Source: Ischnura elegans
Taxonomy: Eukaryota; Arthropoda; Insecta; Odonata; Coenagrionidae
Direction of reading: 5' to 3'
Assembly (NCBI RefSeq): GCF_921293095.1
Contig: NC_060259.1
Location: forward strand, 28,217,812-28,281,811
Length of the DNA: 64,000 nt
The translations under genes were made by a program, and so were the position numbers. The notes beneath the pieces were generated by a model. It worked only from the letters and a program-made list of their open reading frames with translations. It did no database searches and was not told the DNA's origin. Within the stretch, counting starts at the first letter, position 1. Every line of letters starts with the position of its first letter. This document shows positions 25,001 to 37,754 of the stretch, piece after piece.

Positions 25001-28000
25001 ATTATGTTACCTTAAACAGATAGTTTAGTTGAATTTTAAACTTTTCATCATTTATTTAGATAGACATGTATATTTTTCAGATTGTGGCATATCTAACATA
25101 AGAGGAAGTTTTAATGAAAACAGTGTTTTAATGGACAAAGTGAGTGATTTAGTTGTCTCTGAAGAGAATGAGAATGAATTTGTATGAGTATGCCAACATC
25201 TGCACAGTTATTATTTTATGGAAAATACATCAACTATTATTCTCAATCAGTGTTTCTTTCTTTATCTGTCCTTTCTTTATCTATTCTTTCATTATCTTTC
25301 CAAATCTGCATGTAGAGGTCTCATTCTCTCTGGTATCTTAAATAAACATTGCTCATATGCATTTTATTTATCAAATTTTACTCTTCCTTCCCATATAATT
25401 TCTTGAAGTACCTATCTCCAGTGGAACTTGAATTTTATTTCATTTGCTTCTTCAATTTTCCAGGTTAAATCATATTCCATATTGCAATTCCTGTATCTTT
25501 CATTGCGTAATGATTGCCAAAGTTGTATTCAATTATCAGTCCATCACTCTAGGCTAATGTTGGTTTCATTGATTTTAGTTTCTTTTAGCATGTGGGGACA
25601 TTAACCCTATACAGAACCCATGCCCTGAAAGACCTCTATGGTATCTCGCCTTGTCTGGCCAGCCAGGTGAACTTTACAGAGCTTCAATGTCCTTTTTGAT
25701 GTACACTGATGATAGACATCTACATTTGGTTCATGGGAAATCATTAGGTTTGCTGTATAAGATATAGGCGTCTACATTTGGATTGAATTAGGTATAATGC
25801 TAACTTTGTACACTCAGTAGGGATGTAAATCTTATGTAGCTTTTTATAGAAGTTTGCGCAAGTGTTTTAAGCATGTTGATATGATATTTATAATAAATAT
25901 TTCCATCAGAAAATTTGTTATAAATAACATTTTGTAACTGATAGTTAGAAGAAATTTTCTTATAAGAAAAATTCTTATAAGAAATTTTCTTATAAGAAAT
26001 ATGCCCAATTTCTGATAAGAAATTTTCTTATAGAAAAATTCTTATAAGAAATTTTCTTATGAGAAATATGCCCAATTTCTGATAAGAAATTTTCTTATAG
26101 AAAAATTCTTATAAGAAATTTTCTTATAAGAAATATGTCCAATTTCTGATAAGAAATTTCCAATAGGGACAGCTTCAAACTCATCATCAGCTTCAGCATT
26201 CATACAAAGCAGAAAATAGGATGCATCTTACCCAAGAAAAAGTATATATTTACACAAACACCTTTTTTATACATTTAGATTCACGCACACTCTCATTTTT
26301 CATATTCATTATCGATGTATAGATAACCAAGTATCTTTTTGAACTCCTGTATTCAGGAAATTCTTGGCACTCTTTCTATCATCGCCTTTAATAAGTTTTT
26401 TGTTTGGAAGGGTCGAGGGAAATTCTTCAGTTAACTTATGCTTCTGAAATGACGAGTGAAGGAAGAAATTCAATGCCCTATAGTCAATGGTCATAAAGTC
26501 TGTCTTGGGAGGAATTATGTACATATTTGTAATGGAAGACCCTCTTCAGGAGGAGGAGGCGGCCCAACTCCAATAATCTAAAAAAATGCTAACTCTATTT
26601 GTAATCAGCAATTAATATGATAAATGGTGCATATTGTGTCATAACATTTGACTATGTCTTCAGGTTTGGACATGTATTCCCTTTCATTTCAGCAGGGGAT
26701 ATGCTGCATATCACCACCACATTGTGAACTGAACACTGTGACCCGATTGCTCTACATTGTGTTGTACCATGGGTAAAATAAATTCCTATGTTATTCCTTA
26801 AAAAAAACACATTTACACATTTTTTACAGTCCTCTAGGATATAAGACACCCTGTGACCAAAAGGTAGCTGCCACCTGAACAACTTTTTCCCTTGTCAGCT
26901 GCAACAAAATCTTTGAAATCGAAGGCCTTGCAGCATTGTCTCTATACATCAAAATATGAATCTATCATGCACATTACAGCTATTATATGGTCTTAACCTA
27001 AATAAAAATGTGATAAAAAATTTTTAAAAAACACATGATGTTTTAAAATATGGATGAAAATGGATGTTTTGACTTTTAAGTAAACAACTTGATGTTTTAC
27101 TGGTCTCAAAAGTTCTAACAATATGTACAGACATTTTTCAACTATATCTAGACATTTTCAATAAAAAACAAGGCTGCGAATAAAATTAAACTCCACATTT
27201 AAAACTTACAAATTTATGATTTTTTTAACAAGTGTGGGATTACTGGCACAATTTATTTCATTTACAGTATTGATTAATATTCCTGAGGCACCACGTAAAA
27301 GAGCAAAGACCCATTGAGTCATGATAAAATTTCAATGAAATGATTATCAATATAATCTTACTGAAACTTCTTTCATTAAGAAACCTGTCATTAGATCTTT
27401 AAACATGAGCACAACACCATACTCTCTAATACAAGAATCAGCCTGAAGGGCCAAGCTAGCTCTCTCCATGCCATCATCATGAGCATACAGGAGCCGTGAG
27501 CCCAAGTCCCAGGGGAGGGAGTGGTTTCCATAAAATTCAAGGGACCAAAACTATCAAATATCTGGTGATTGGTTGTGGAAATCCTAATAAAATCCTATTT
27601 CAACCAAAATGGCCCAAATTTCTACAATCCTGTAGGTAACTATGCTGCGATACGTATATTGAGTCATGAAAATGTCAACTTTTTTACAGAACACTGATGT
27701 TTCAACACACCTCTCTCGATTCTTTGGATGCTCTCTCCTTGGCTGGCATCCTGCCCTGGGTGACCTTTGCCCAATGGTGCCGCACCACTTGCAACACAGC
27801 TTGGCCCACCTCGCCCTCGGCTAACTCCTCACCCAACACAGCTGACACAGCAGCGACTGGATCCTCGGGTTCACTCGATGAATCCGTATCACCTGGAAAT
27901 AAAAACAAAATTTAGACTCATAAGGATTGAAGAAGACATACTCTCAGATGGTTTAATATAGGGAAATTGGGGAATAAAATTTACAGTTTGGAGCAGAGGT

Positions 28001-31000
28001 TTTCTGTCATGCCTGAAAATAACAGCAGCAATGCTAGCAAAACTGTTGCCAGCTCTAATTAACGTTAATATTCCTGACAGATTCCTATAAAATATCCTGA
28101 ATATCTTGACTTATCCAGGATATCTCCTTCTTAGGTAATAAAAACAAATCATGTAACTGCTCATTGGAAGTTGCTATTTTGGCTCAAACAACAAGGATAA
28201 TTCTTCAAAACTGCAGGTGCAGCATTTTCAATGAACTACATACTAAGAATGTTTCATAACTATTATACATAGCTATCTTTAGCATACTTCTAAATGCACA
28301 CTAACATACAGTAAAATTTGGATCATGTAAAGAAGCAAATTTCAAGAGCATAATGAGAACACAATGCAGTAAAATTGCTCCTGCTCTATTTTTTGCCAGG
28401 TCTGCTTAACTTTACAAGTAAAAGATGCATTGTAGTCTACTTTAACCTTCAACCCTGCAAGGTAAGGGACATTTAACACTCTCTTGATCAAATTTTAAAT
28501 GTCTCAATCCACTCTCCTTCCTGACCCACAATTTCAATAAACTTCATTTGCATTCCATTATTTTCTGCTCTCATTAAAAGGTTTAAGATGGGATTCAAAG
28601 AATCGCAATATAATTAAATAAATTTCCCAGTATCACAACAAGGGAAAAGTAATGTGATTTGGTCCCAACATTGTAAAAATTATGTGGGCAAATGGGTGGG
28701 AATACAAATTAGTTACATACTACTTAAGGCTATGTGAGAGCAATTTGACAGTATTAATTCCATGGTGCAATAATTTTGAGGGTGGTGGTGGAGGTTTCCA
28801 CTTTAAAGATGGAAGAAATCCCTTGATCTTCAATTTTATCTATGAATAACCATTACTTAGAATTGATAATACATACACTGACTAATATTTCTAAGGAATA
28901 TTATAGATATAAATGTACAAACAACATGAATTTTCGTGCAAAAATTAAATTTAATATGAGAATATACATTTTTTATGGTGAAAATGTTTTTTGAAAATGC
29001 TTCAAATATTTGCATGAAAAAATCTATTCAATCACTATAACCCCCAAATAAGCTAACTGAACCTGGCTGACCTGATCTGCTATGCTCTGTAACTATGCTA
29101 TGCTGCCTAAACCCTGCTTAAGCACTTTAAGAAGGCACCTCTAAGCACTCTGTAGGTCAGATGGAACAGTAAGCCTTGGTCCCCTGTGCACAGTTCTAGT
29201 GCCAGCACTGGCCTTCTCTCCACCCTTGCTCCCATACCCTTCCTTAGGGTGCAAATGACCTGAGCTGCCAGTCCCCTCCTCAAACCAATAAATTCTGACA
29301 TTTAAAGAGCAATTTGACCAATGCTAATTAAGCAAATATATAAAGCTGTACAACAGAATAATCTGCATCACACTTACGCTACGTTTTATAATGATTAGTC
29401 AAAATTTTGAGGAGTATGGAATTTCAAATAATGAATTCTTCCATCTACGCCATGAGTTTGATTAAAGGCTATTCTGAATTAATTTGCTTTACAATCACTT
29501 GCAAATATTCTAAAGCTAAGGTTACAGCTTTATCCTGTTCTGGTTAAAGTCAAGGACACACAATAAAATTGTTAGAAGGAGGATATCATTAATGAATTTT
29601 TGCATTCCTCTCAATCTCCTCTCTTAACAATCCCAGTCCTCAATAAATGATGGCTCGTAGCAAAAGTCTCTCCTCCCCTTCATCCTATCTTCCCTAACCC
29701 CCATAGCGCACACAAGAGCCAGGGTAAAAAGCTGACCTCTCCCTCCCACCTTACATCCTTTTAAGCCTTTTGAGATGGTGGAGTTCTCCCCTAAGCATGA
29801 CTGCTGGACTGAGCCCCAGGAGACTCTTCTGCCCCCTCTGTAACAAGCATTTTTGCAGGACATTCGTAAAGAAGGGTCTTGCGTGTAAACTGCAGACTTC
29901 AAATTGAATTTCTTGTTTTATTCTGGGAATTGTCAAATTTTGAGCAAAGCCATACTGTCAACATCAACGCATTTAATGCAGCAACAATTTCCATGTTGAT
30001 GGCAATGCTGAAATCAAGATATAAGTTAACATATATGTATTGTAGAATTTCATTTAAAAATTGTAAACGCTGCTCAAAAGACAAATACAAAGTCCAATTG
30101 TTAGTTTATATTTTTTAGAAAGGAACAAATATTTATTTCAAAAACTTACTGAATGAACAAAAGTATAACCGCGGCCCTTACCACAAAGAGGGCTAATATA
30201 AGACAAGGGGTCCAGGTACCTGCTCCCGGATTTTGAGCATACGGCCTAAGTCCAGCATTGTTGGGTCCCGAAACTAAGATTTTGCGAACTCGCGACCGTC
30301 ACAAAAGGGGGAGAGTAAGGAAACATATTTTTAGCATTCATTCGCCTGCACAGGAAAACCTTCGACGAAAATTTGCAGCTTTCTTCTCCCGGGTCAAGAT
30401 ACGTCCTGCCACATATTTTCATCATTAGCTGGGAAATGGTTGAACAGTTGACGATAGTTGATGGAGGTAACCCCTGGCTGCTTCCCCCCCCACCCTTACC
30501 CTACAGCACACAACGCCTCCATGACTCAAACCCACCCCACCCAACCTTCCTTGTTTCCCCCCCCCCCCACCCTTATCCCTCACCTGGTTTTTCTCTGATG
30601 GTGTACAAGAAGCAATTTAATTGTAGAGAATTTGCCTGATGATGACGAGATAATTTGAAACCCTGAATTAAGTTTTTTTTAAGTGAAACAACCAAGTCAG
30701 TATTGCCATTTATGTACATTATAAAACTGGCCATAAGCAATGCTATTCTTAGGCAAAAGGAGCCAAGCACTCACCTTCGCTCTGCTGTGCCTCCTTGTAT
30801 TCTGAAGACACTCCTTCCTCAGGTAAACTTGAATCCTGCAAACAAATAGGAGACTGGCTATATGTAGACAGAGGTCTTGTTTGCACTGGGGAGGAAGAAT
30901 CACCCGATACAGCAGCACTAGGAGACTGGGTTCCTTGTGCTGCTTCACTAACACTTTCATCAGCAATCACAGCCTTTTCGCCCACTTCTAACTATAAAGA

Positions 31001-33627
31001 AAAGCATTCAGAATAGTTGTAAAAAAAACTCATCAGAAAACAAGAAAACATGAATGAAAGGAGCAAAAACTTAAAAATGTCACAACTTCAGATAGTCAAA
31101 AAATATATAAAAAACATGATGGAAGGATATTACAGAAAAAAGGGTCAATATTTTGAAAATGGGTGTGAGTAACAAAGCAAATAGCTCTTCAGTAACTCAG
31201 CATAAATTTGCACAAAATTAATAAAAACAATTTTTTGTCCTGAATTTTAATAGCACAAAAAAGAGTCAAAATAAAAGAAGTAGGCCAAGGCTTTAAAGGC
31301 TCATTTGGGCTAACAGCACTTAAGGCTCCAAAAATTTAAAATCCCATCACAAAGTAAGTTCAGAAAATCATCATGAGTGGAAAAGGCCAAATATCATGAG
31401 AATAAGAGACCAACAAAATGTTCACGTGCTGTACAAATCACGCTGATAACAGAAATCCATTGATTACTCCCCACTAAGTGAATCTTCTCCATTTGATCTC
31501 TGCAGATAAATTATCTATTATGTTCACGGATTCTTTGGCAGAAAAAAATCTCATTTAAACTATAACTTCATAGAAAGGTGTTATGTAGCTCTGTTTTGCC
31601 TGGCTCTTGTATAGAGCTCTCAGAGGGATAGAATTTCCTGAAACCATTTCTATTTCCTATCCATTTCTCTGCTCTCTATCTCTGCGTGAACCAAGATGAC
31701 ATAACCTTTTTAGGGCCCATTTACTGCTAACAAAATTAATAGAGATATTGTGGTAAATTCACAATGCTGACTTTGATGGGAAAACTCCCACTCTTAAGTA
31801 TCTTGGTACTTATATTGGTCTGATTGAATTTTAACTATTCTTCTTGCAACAATATTATCAGGCGCAATTCTAATTCTCTCTTTCTTCAGCATGCCATCAA
31901 ATTCTTCTTGACAAACAGCCTTTGCTACATTTACGATTTCCTTCAAATCCTGAAGTCCTTCATGATTTGAAGGAAATCCAAGGTAACAGAATAAAACAAA
32001 TTACAAGGTCATAACAACTTTTTTCAAAAATATTGCATGTTCTTTGTGTAGCTCTACCCCCAGGGTATGAAAATGGCACTCAAAACATCCTATCACCAAC
32101 AGTTTATGCACAAATTCATCACATTTGCAATTAATGACAATGCGATAAATTAATATAACAATATATGAAATAAACTCTCCTAAAAGTTTTTGTCATCTTT
32201 TCCATGAACTCTGGTTGAAATAATACAAAATAAACATTACTACTTTTTGAAAAATATTTTCCATGCCTATTTTGAAATATAACTGAATGACATCAATTAA
32301 CCAAGGAATCCACAGATCAAGTGTTTTCGCTACGTACGTGATACTAATATTGCAAAAAAATGATTTGTGCCAAAACAGTGGGTGATACAATGTTCTGGGC
32401 ATCATGTTCGTCTTCCGAAAGCTGACATATGTACTTGAAGAATACCAAATTATATGAAAAAAGTTTTTCACCGTTGCAAGTGTAACTTTTCTCCTTTGAA
32501 GACAGATGCTAACCCAGCACACTAATACATCTTATTCCTCCACTATAAGCATTAGTATCTTAACATCATCTGATTAACATTGCACAGAATAAGAATAGAA
32601 ACAAACTAATTAATTCAATGATCCACAAAATTTTGTTTCAACAAGTTTTCTGAAATTTTTAATAGCATCCCACTCCCATCATTTTAGCTGAATTTACTAT
32701 TAGCTACATAAAATTCACACACAAGACAACCTTTAAAATAAACTGGGGTGTAATATTTGATTACGAGTCTCACTGTTCATCCAGCATTTGTAGACTCAAG
32801 TTAGGATGTGAATATCAAAAATGTTTACGTGAAAAATAAAACCATTTTGTGACCTGCATTCTTCTAGACTATTCGTGCATAAATTTACTTACTGGCATGG
32901 AATTACATTCTTTCAGATTATTCTTGCTTAAAAGTTATGCATTATGATATGTTATTGCAATTTAATGATAAAGTACCCATTGTTCAGGGTGTTTGAGCAA
33001 AGCATCAACTTTGATAACTAAGGACTCGGAAACACTTCATATAAAACCAAATACCCCTGTCTAAGAATGATCACACTTCCCAAAAATGTAACAGCTATTT
33101 TTCTTCCGACAATACAGAGATAAACAGAAAAACGATTCCATAATTTTTTTCCTGTAATCTTTTCATGATTTAGTAATTCATACCCAGACTTGAGTTTACA
33201 AGATTTTGGATCAAAGGCATATGCATTTAAAAAGCATTGATACCCAACCATAATGTGTTACAAGCGAGACAAAAAAACCATCAACACTAGCAGCACACAT
33301 TTGACATATCAGAGAAGAAATAAGCCAAAAGTAGAAAGGTAATTTCAAATTATGAATTGGTAAACATTTTATAATGGCCTGGAAGTATAGAAATCTGAAA
33401 CCTATGGTTAACTTACCATTTCATCTGTAGGAGGTAGACTTCTTGGGGTTTGTGGCGGAGAATTTGAAGATCTTGGGCGTAGAACACCCCTACGCTTCCT
33501 CTGAGTAGGTGCTAGGGCCACATTTGGCTGGAAAGAGCGCTCAAATCGTTCTGATTCCGACAATGGAACAACCCTTTCAGGGTGCAACAAAACAGGAGGC
33601 CCATGAGATAGATATGACGGAGCCACA
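22035..33627 (-). CDS. Unrecognised Ser/Pro-rich probable nuclear protein, C-terminal four exons
   Basis: Minus-strand exons 33627-33417, 30991-30775, 27892-27711 and 22232-22035 have good donors (ATG|GTAAGT, G|GTGAGT, GAG|GTGTGT) and pyrimidine-rich acceptors; phases match at all three junctions. Together they encode ~270 residues ending at a TAA/TAG-class stop. The first exon begins with the last base of a codon, so more exons lie upstream. In order: a basic, Pro-rich segment (TQRKRRGVLRPRSS, SPPQTPRSLPP); an acidic Ser/Glu-rich linker; a more ordered segment (AVSAVLGEELAEGEVGQAVL, then VVRHHWAKVTQGR); and a heptad-patterned C-terminal helix (IQGKIAALEARLQSLREKL) followed by a Ser/Pro tail ending VIKTEPVSE. 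IKTE fits the SUMO consensus, and the basic patch could be a nuclear localisation signal, suggesting a nuclear role. I do not recognise the family. The gene is convergent with the POMGNT1-like gene. Confidence 0.72.
22879..24195. mobile_element. Complete hAT-type non-autonomous element (22887-24187) with 8-bp duplication
   Basis: The termini TAGAGATGGGTCGAATAG and CTATTCGCACATCTCTA are inverted repeats, and GTTTACCC flanks both sides exactly (22879-22886 and 24188-24195). Both subterminal regions are packed with TCGAAT/ATTCGA motifs, the likely transposase-binding array. The interior holds two ~280-bp direct repeats, about 23289-23570 and 23571-23850. No transposase reading frame is visible. 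Confidence 0.88.
23289..23850. repeat. Tandem duplication (2 x ~280 bp) inside the hAT element
   Basis: Unit 1 begins CAGCGGTTGACCTCC and unit 2 CAGCAGTTGACCTCC; both continue through GGAGAACTTCGAAGC-like, ACACGTTT, CTGCGCGAGCTG and TATCCCACGG blocks in the same order. The units are diverged by scattered substitutions, so the duplication is not recent. Confidence 0.8.
24823..24873. repeat. Perfect 23-bp hairpin
   Basis: The arm 24823-24845 (TCCCTAGCAACCTAACAACC plus AAA) is exactly complementary to 24851-24873, with a 5-base loop ACTTG. It lies inside the inverted-repeat element. Confidence 0.9.
25081..25767 (+). other. Possible spliced coding cargo inside the inverted-repeat element
   Basis: After a TTTTTCAG acceptor, 25081-25181 is open (starting CGISNIRGSFNENS) and ends at TTT|GTATGA, a plausible donor. 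After a second TTTTAG acceptor, 25589-25767 is open in one frame for ~58 codons (CGDINPIQNPCPERPLW, later HLHLVHGKSLG) to a TAG. The simple phase join of these two does not keep the longer frame, so either an exon is missing or the frames are chance. No family is recognised. Confidence 0.2.
31935..31978. repeat. Perfect 15-bp inverted repeat in an intergenic or intronic position
   Basis: GATTTCCTTCAAATC (31935-31949) is exactly complementary to GATTTGAAGGAAATC (31964-31978), with a 14-base spacer. It lies between two coding exons of the minus-strand gene. Confidence 0.8.
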
Positions 33628-36512
33628 CTGAAAGTAAAATAAGAATAGTTAGATCTCACTTTGATCATTCAGTCAGCACTTAAAACACTGCTCAATACTC
33701 AACCCCTCATATAAAATAATGGTGGCACTGACATGCGTCAAAGAGAAACTGAAATATTGACCCCCACACCAGCTTTTCAGAAGGGATACCTTCATCACTA
33801 ACTAAAATGATGTTTATTTTTTCACTTTTTGCATTCTTTCACACTGAAAAACACTTCTTGAACTTACATATTAACCTATATTGCCTATGCAGTTTTAAAA
33901 GAGATCTTATAATGCGTATGCTAATGGTCAAGAGGTTTGTCTACACAAATTTGCTGATAATGGGTAGATGTTTAACTTATGCCCAGTGTACAAAATACAT
34001 GGCCCATAACATAGATGCCATAAGCTGTGAGAAAACTTATGCTATCTCATCCTTAATGGGAAGCTTACACTGTGAGACAGACATTCAAAATCAAGTAGTG
34101 GACAGAAATTGCTGGGTTCTAATATCATGCCTCATTATCCCGACTTGTATATTCAATGTGCTTTTTCATATGTTGTAGCACTTTTCCAGCTATTTTTCAT
34201 GGTTAGAGCACACTACCAAACAGGGACCATTATGAGGGGGACTAATCACACCATGAGGGCCAGCCATGCTCTTAACTCTGGTGATTTCAAACATGCAGTG
34301 TTGCTCTTAAAAATTAGTCCTTTACGAGCTAGAGGAGACAAGGTTATTCATGCTGCCAGAGATACAATGTTAAAAGACAGCATCTTTGTGTATTTAGTGC
34401 CACAGTCCAAGCAAGAACTTTGAACTCTGTGGTGTTTGACCAACACGTTTAAAAAAAAACACTGACTGGCCATAGGCATAACTAACAGAGTCACCTGCAA
34501 GTGCACACAAGATGCAAAATTTCTACCAGGGACAAATCATTTGCCTTTTTTGAGGCCATTAGCCAATAATGAACAAATAAAGGTAAACGTGTAAGTACAA
34601 ATTTACAAAGAACACACATTCTGGCAAGAGCTGAACTACAAGGACTGGCGCCGATTGGAATTGATAGTATAAATTCTATATTATTATAAGGTTATACATT
34701 ATCAATTATGAACTACAACAAATAAAAAATATCACATATTCCTTCAATTTGACACAAATACAGAGGGTAAGGTCTATAACCAGATTTTTCTCGGTTGAAA
34801 AAAATGGCCAAGTGACACTTTTGAAAGAAAGAAGTCACTAGAATTACTTTATTAATGACTAACATAAGTTCTGTGCCTGTTTACATTAAATATTTGTAGT
34901 GCTCCATACTAAGTTTGAACCCTACAGTCTGATAATCTAATTTCCTTTTTAAAAAATCACACAATGAGTGATAATAAGAAAAAAATTGAAAACAATTAAA
35001 CTTGATACAAAAATACAAGTCTTGTGACATCTTGTTGCTGGACAACTTTTTGGCATTGGCATTGGCAATGAACTTTCACATATCCCATATTTTCACCTAC
35101 AATCTTATCTATTGTGTTTATGTCAATCAAAAACTGCTCTTAAGCATTGAATCCAGAATGAAGCACTTATCAGCGTAAATAATTTCCTTTGAGTTAAGAT
35201 ATCTAACACATAAGTTTATGATGGTAATGAAGTCTATGATGGCTAGTAGATTTTAATTTATTTTCTCATTTCTGAAAACATTCAAAGACTTTCGGATAGA
35301 TGAATTACAGCTTGAAGTTCATATTTATTGAAGTATGAAAGCATAAGTGACGATGCAGAATAAGTATCTTCGCTTGATTTGAGTTATAGCCTATAGATTA
35401 GTATTATTGAGATGAAGTAATTATTTATACTAATTCATATTATATTTAAAATTTAAAAAATGGACAAAGACAATAAGGCAAGGATGTTAAACAATTTTGG
35501 AAATGTTTCCTAAGAGAAACAACCATATTATAAGATTTCAAAATAATTTTTACAAAATTTATACTGTGAATGTAATATCTCTGGGACACATTATGCTCCA
35601 TAACATCAGTCTTTATGGAACTTGATAACTCAAAATCTTGGGTTACCAAAAAGGATCTAATACTTAGTAAATGCTAAAATCCTTAATTCAGAAGAGTGTG
35701 TATCACGACCAGAGCTCTGCGGCACAGAGACTGACATCCACGATGTAATTAAGGAAGATCCACAAACCACTAGAATTTCATTAATCATGTTTCTTAATTT
35801 ACTCATTTAACATGATGATTATAAAATGCATATTTGACCACCCTAATGTCATAATCTCCTGCTGCTCATCTGTTTTTACCTGGGATTCAAAAAATTAAAA
35901 TATCAGAAGAAAGCAACAGGATTTTTACAGGATTCAAAGGTTTGAATTCCCTGTCCCTATTCCTATATAAGACAAAAATAACAATGTTGCACCAAAACGT
36001 GATAAATATAGGCAGATTTATAGGAAAGTGGACATTTAAATATAAGAAAAAAACTTGTGCCAAAATCCCCAAGCAAATTTTGGTCGGAAATGTTATCTTT
36101 TGGAATGAGAGGATTGATTCTGAATGTATTAAATCAGTTTATTGCAGCTTCAACCTCACATTGACCAGAATATTTCCAAAACGACGGAAATTTTCATATG
36201 ACTGAGTCATGATTAATCCCTTCTCTCTCTCACATTCATCTCAGATGAAAGAAATACCCCTTGCAGATACCGATGAAAGCTCATTTTTTCGAGTTTCAAA
36301 ATATCCTGACAGGAGTTGGCCAAGAGTTTCATGGTTTACAATTTACAATTAGAATGCAAGCTTCCTTGCAGTCAAATGAGGACAAGCAGAATAAGGTTTC
36401 TAATTAATATCATGATGTCCCTATATATCAAAAATTGTACCAGAAAGAACTATTAATGAAGCATACCTAAATACGAATCTAAATGCCTTCCTCCTGTGCC
36501 AAAAGGCCCTAT
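33628..36512. other. No supported gene upstream of the minus-strand exon at 33627
   Basis: AT-rich sequence. Open stretches near 33807-34423 have no recognisable domain or splice context. The next upstream exon of the minus-strand gene (which must end in phase 2) was not found here. Confidence 0.35.
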
Positions 36513-36737
36513 TTTAGGGCATACCCAGGATCAAAACTAAGGGGGGGGGGGCAAGCCTTGGTTGTTCAAGTTGTAGGTAAGATTTAAGCATGGAAAAGGT
36601 GAATGAAATCAACATTTTAAGGAAACTGTAACAGCTCTTTATTATTTTTTCAAATTATCTGCTTGAAAAAGACATTGGCAATTTTGCTTCTTAGGGGGGG
36701 CAGCTGCTCCCTCCTGCCCCTTGCTGGGTAGGCCCAT
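36513..36737. mobile_element. MITE, family A copy 2, with perfect 8-bp target duplication
   Basis: The element starts TTTAGGGCATACCCAGG and ends CTGGGTAGGCCCAT; GGCCCTAT flanks it exactly at 36505-36512 and 36738-36745. It shares termini and internal blocks (GATCAAAACTA, a poly-G run, TTCAAGTTGT) with the element at 11649-11968. Confidence 0.82.
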
Positions 36738-37278
36738 GGCCCTATATATATTCGCAAACTAAACGAATAGGCTATCAGTTAGATAGGGTCACGGAAGTAT
36801 TCACTCAACCACCACAGATTTTGATGAAATTGTAAGAGGAGATATGCTCGAATATCGAATGGACGGGGTTTTACATTCAGCAGTGTGAGAGCTATGCGAG
36901 ACAGAATGATTCCTATGACAAAGAGCAATAGCCTTCCCCAGTGCGGTGCTGGAGCATTGGCAAATTTGAGAGATAATATCACCGAAGGTATGTTGTCGGA
37001 AGACATGATACTGAGCCACTTAGTGAAACTTTCTGCACTCTATTTAATAACGCAAGGAAAAATACCCGTGAATTAGTTCCACGCTGAAAGTTTGATGTGA
37101 AAGCGGAGACACATTTATGATAATAGGAGTTTTTGGTTTGGAGTTTCTTATTTCAGGAATAAAGGGCATATAAAACGTTAAAGTTTGCAAACAACAACAT
37201 GCAAAAAAATATACAAAAGAATTAACATTTTTTTAAATAAAAGCTGGTAGAAATTTTCCACAAAATTTTAATGTGAAT

Positions 37279-37310
37279 GACGCGTTTCAGCTCACAGAGT
37301 CATCATCTGG
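37279..37310 (-). ncRNA. Hammerhead-ribozyme-like motif at the 3' end of the Penelope-like element
   Basis: Read on the minus strand the region contains a GATGATGA segment, a CTC-TGT-GAG mini-hairpin, then CTGAAACGCGTC. Hammerhead motifs with CTGATGA..GAAACGCGTC arrangement are described in Penelope-like elements. Here the C3 position of the core appears to be A, so cleavage activity is doubtful. The position, 450 bp beyond the GIY-YIG end, fits the element's tail. Confidence 0.4.
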
Positions 37311-37754
37311 TACAAGACACTGTTTTACATATAAACATCACCTTTTACCTTTGAGAAAGGGGAGGGGGAGGATTTGATATGTTTGAAGAAGGTGTGGGAA
37401 ATAGGCGTACAGAGTGGAGACAGTGAGAAAAGATACAAGTGAAGAGGTACGGAAAATCTAAGGTGGAAGGAGGTGGAAGGAGGAAGGAGGTCTTAACTGC
37501 AGAATAACAGGGGGGTTGAGAAGAGTGAAAAGGGGGTAGGGTAAAAAGAGAGGCCGCGTGTCGTTAGAAATGGAGAGGTGGGAGTAAGTAGCAAAGTAGG
37601 AAAGAGGCGAGGGAGAGGAAAAGCCAAAGCGTAGCTGAGAAAGGAGTGAGAATTAGCACGGGTACTGGGAAGGGATTGCAGGCGGAAGAAAATGGTCAAC
37701 ACAATACGGAGAGAGGGTTGGCGGACGGGAATACCCTATGGACGTTGGGGTCAG

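Larger units (their letters stand above)
24194..26168. mobile_element. Inverted-repeat element with subterminal satellites, ~2 kb
   Basis: It begins CCCTATTGAAAATTTCTTAT and ends with the near-perfect reverse complement (..AAGAAATTTCCAATAGGG). Behind the left end are about five copies of a ~30-bp unit containing TTCTTATAGGATTCTATAAG (24200-24430); before the right end are about three copies of a ~75-bp unit (25945-26160). Both satellites are rich in CTTATAAG palindromes, so each end can fold on itself. The hAT element at 22887-24187 inserted at its left edge, its duplication overlapping the first bases of this repeat. No target duplication is clear and the superfamily is unassigned. The ~1.5-kb interior is described separately. 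Confidence 0.65.

Noticed and set aside
24200..26165. Repeated short units resembling a CRISPR-like array
   Set aside because: Units are contiguous or palindromic without unique spacers, and the genome is eukaryotic; they are transposon subterminal satellites.
33807..34423. Plus-strand frames of 104-123 codons
   Set aside because: Cys-rich and hydrophobic by chance composition; no recognisable motif, and the frames overlap each other.
36779..37076. Overlapping frames on both strands between the family A MITE and the Penelope-like element
   Set aside because: The sequence is GC-richer and may be a repeat, but no motif supports a gene on either strand.
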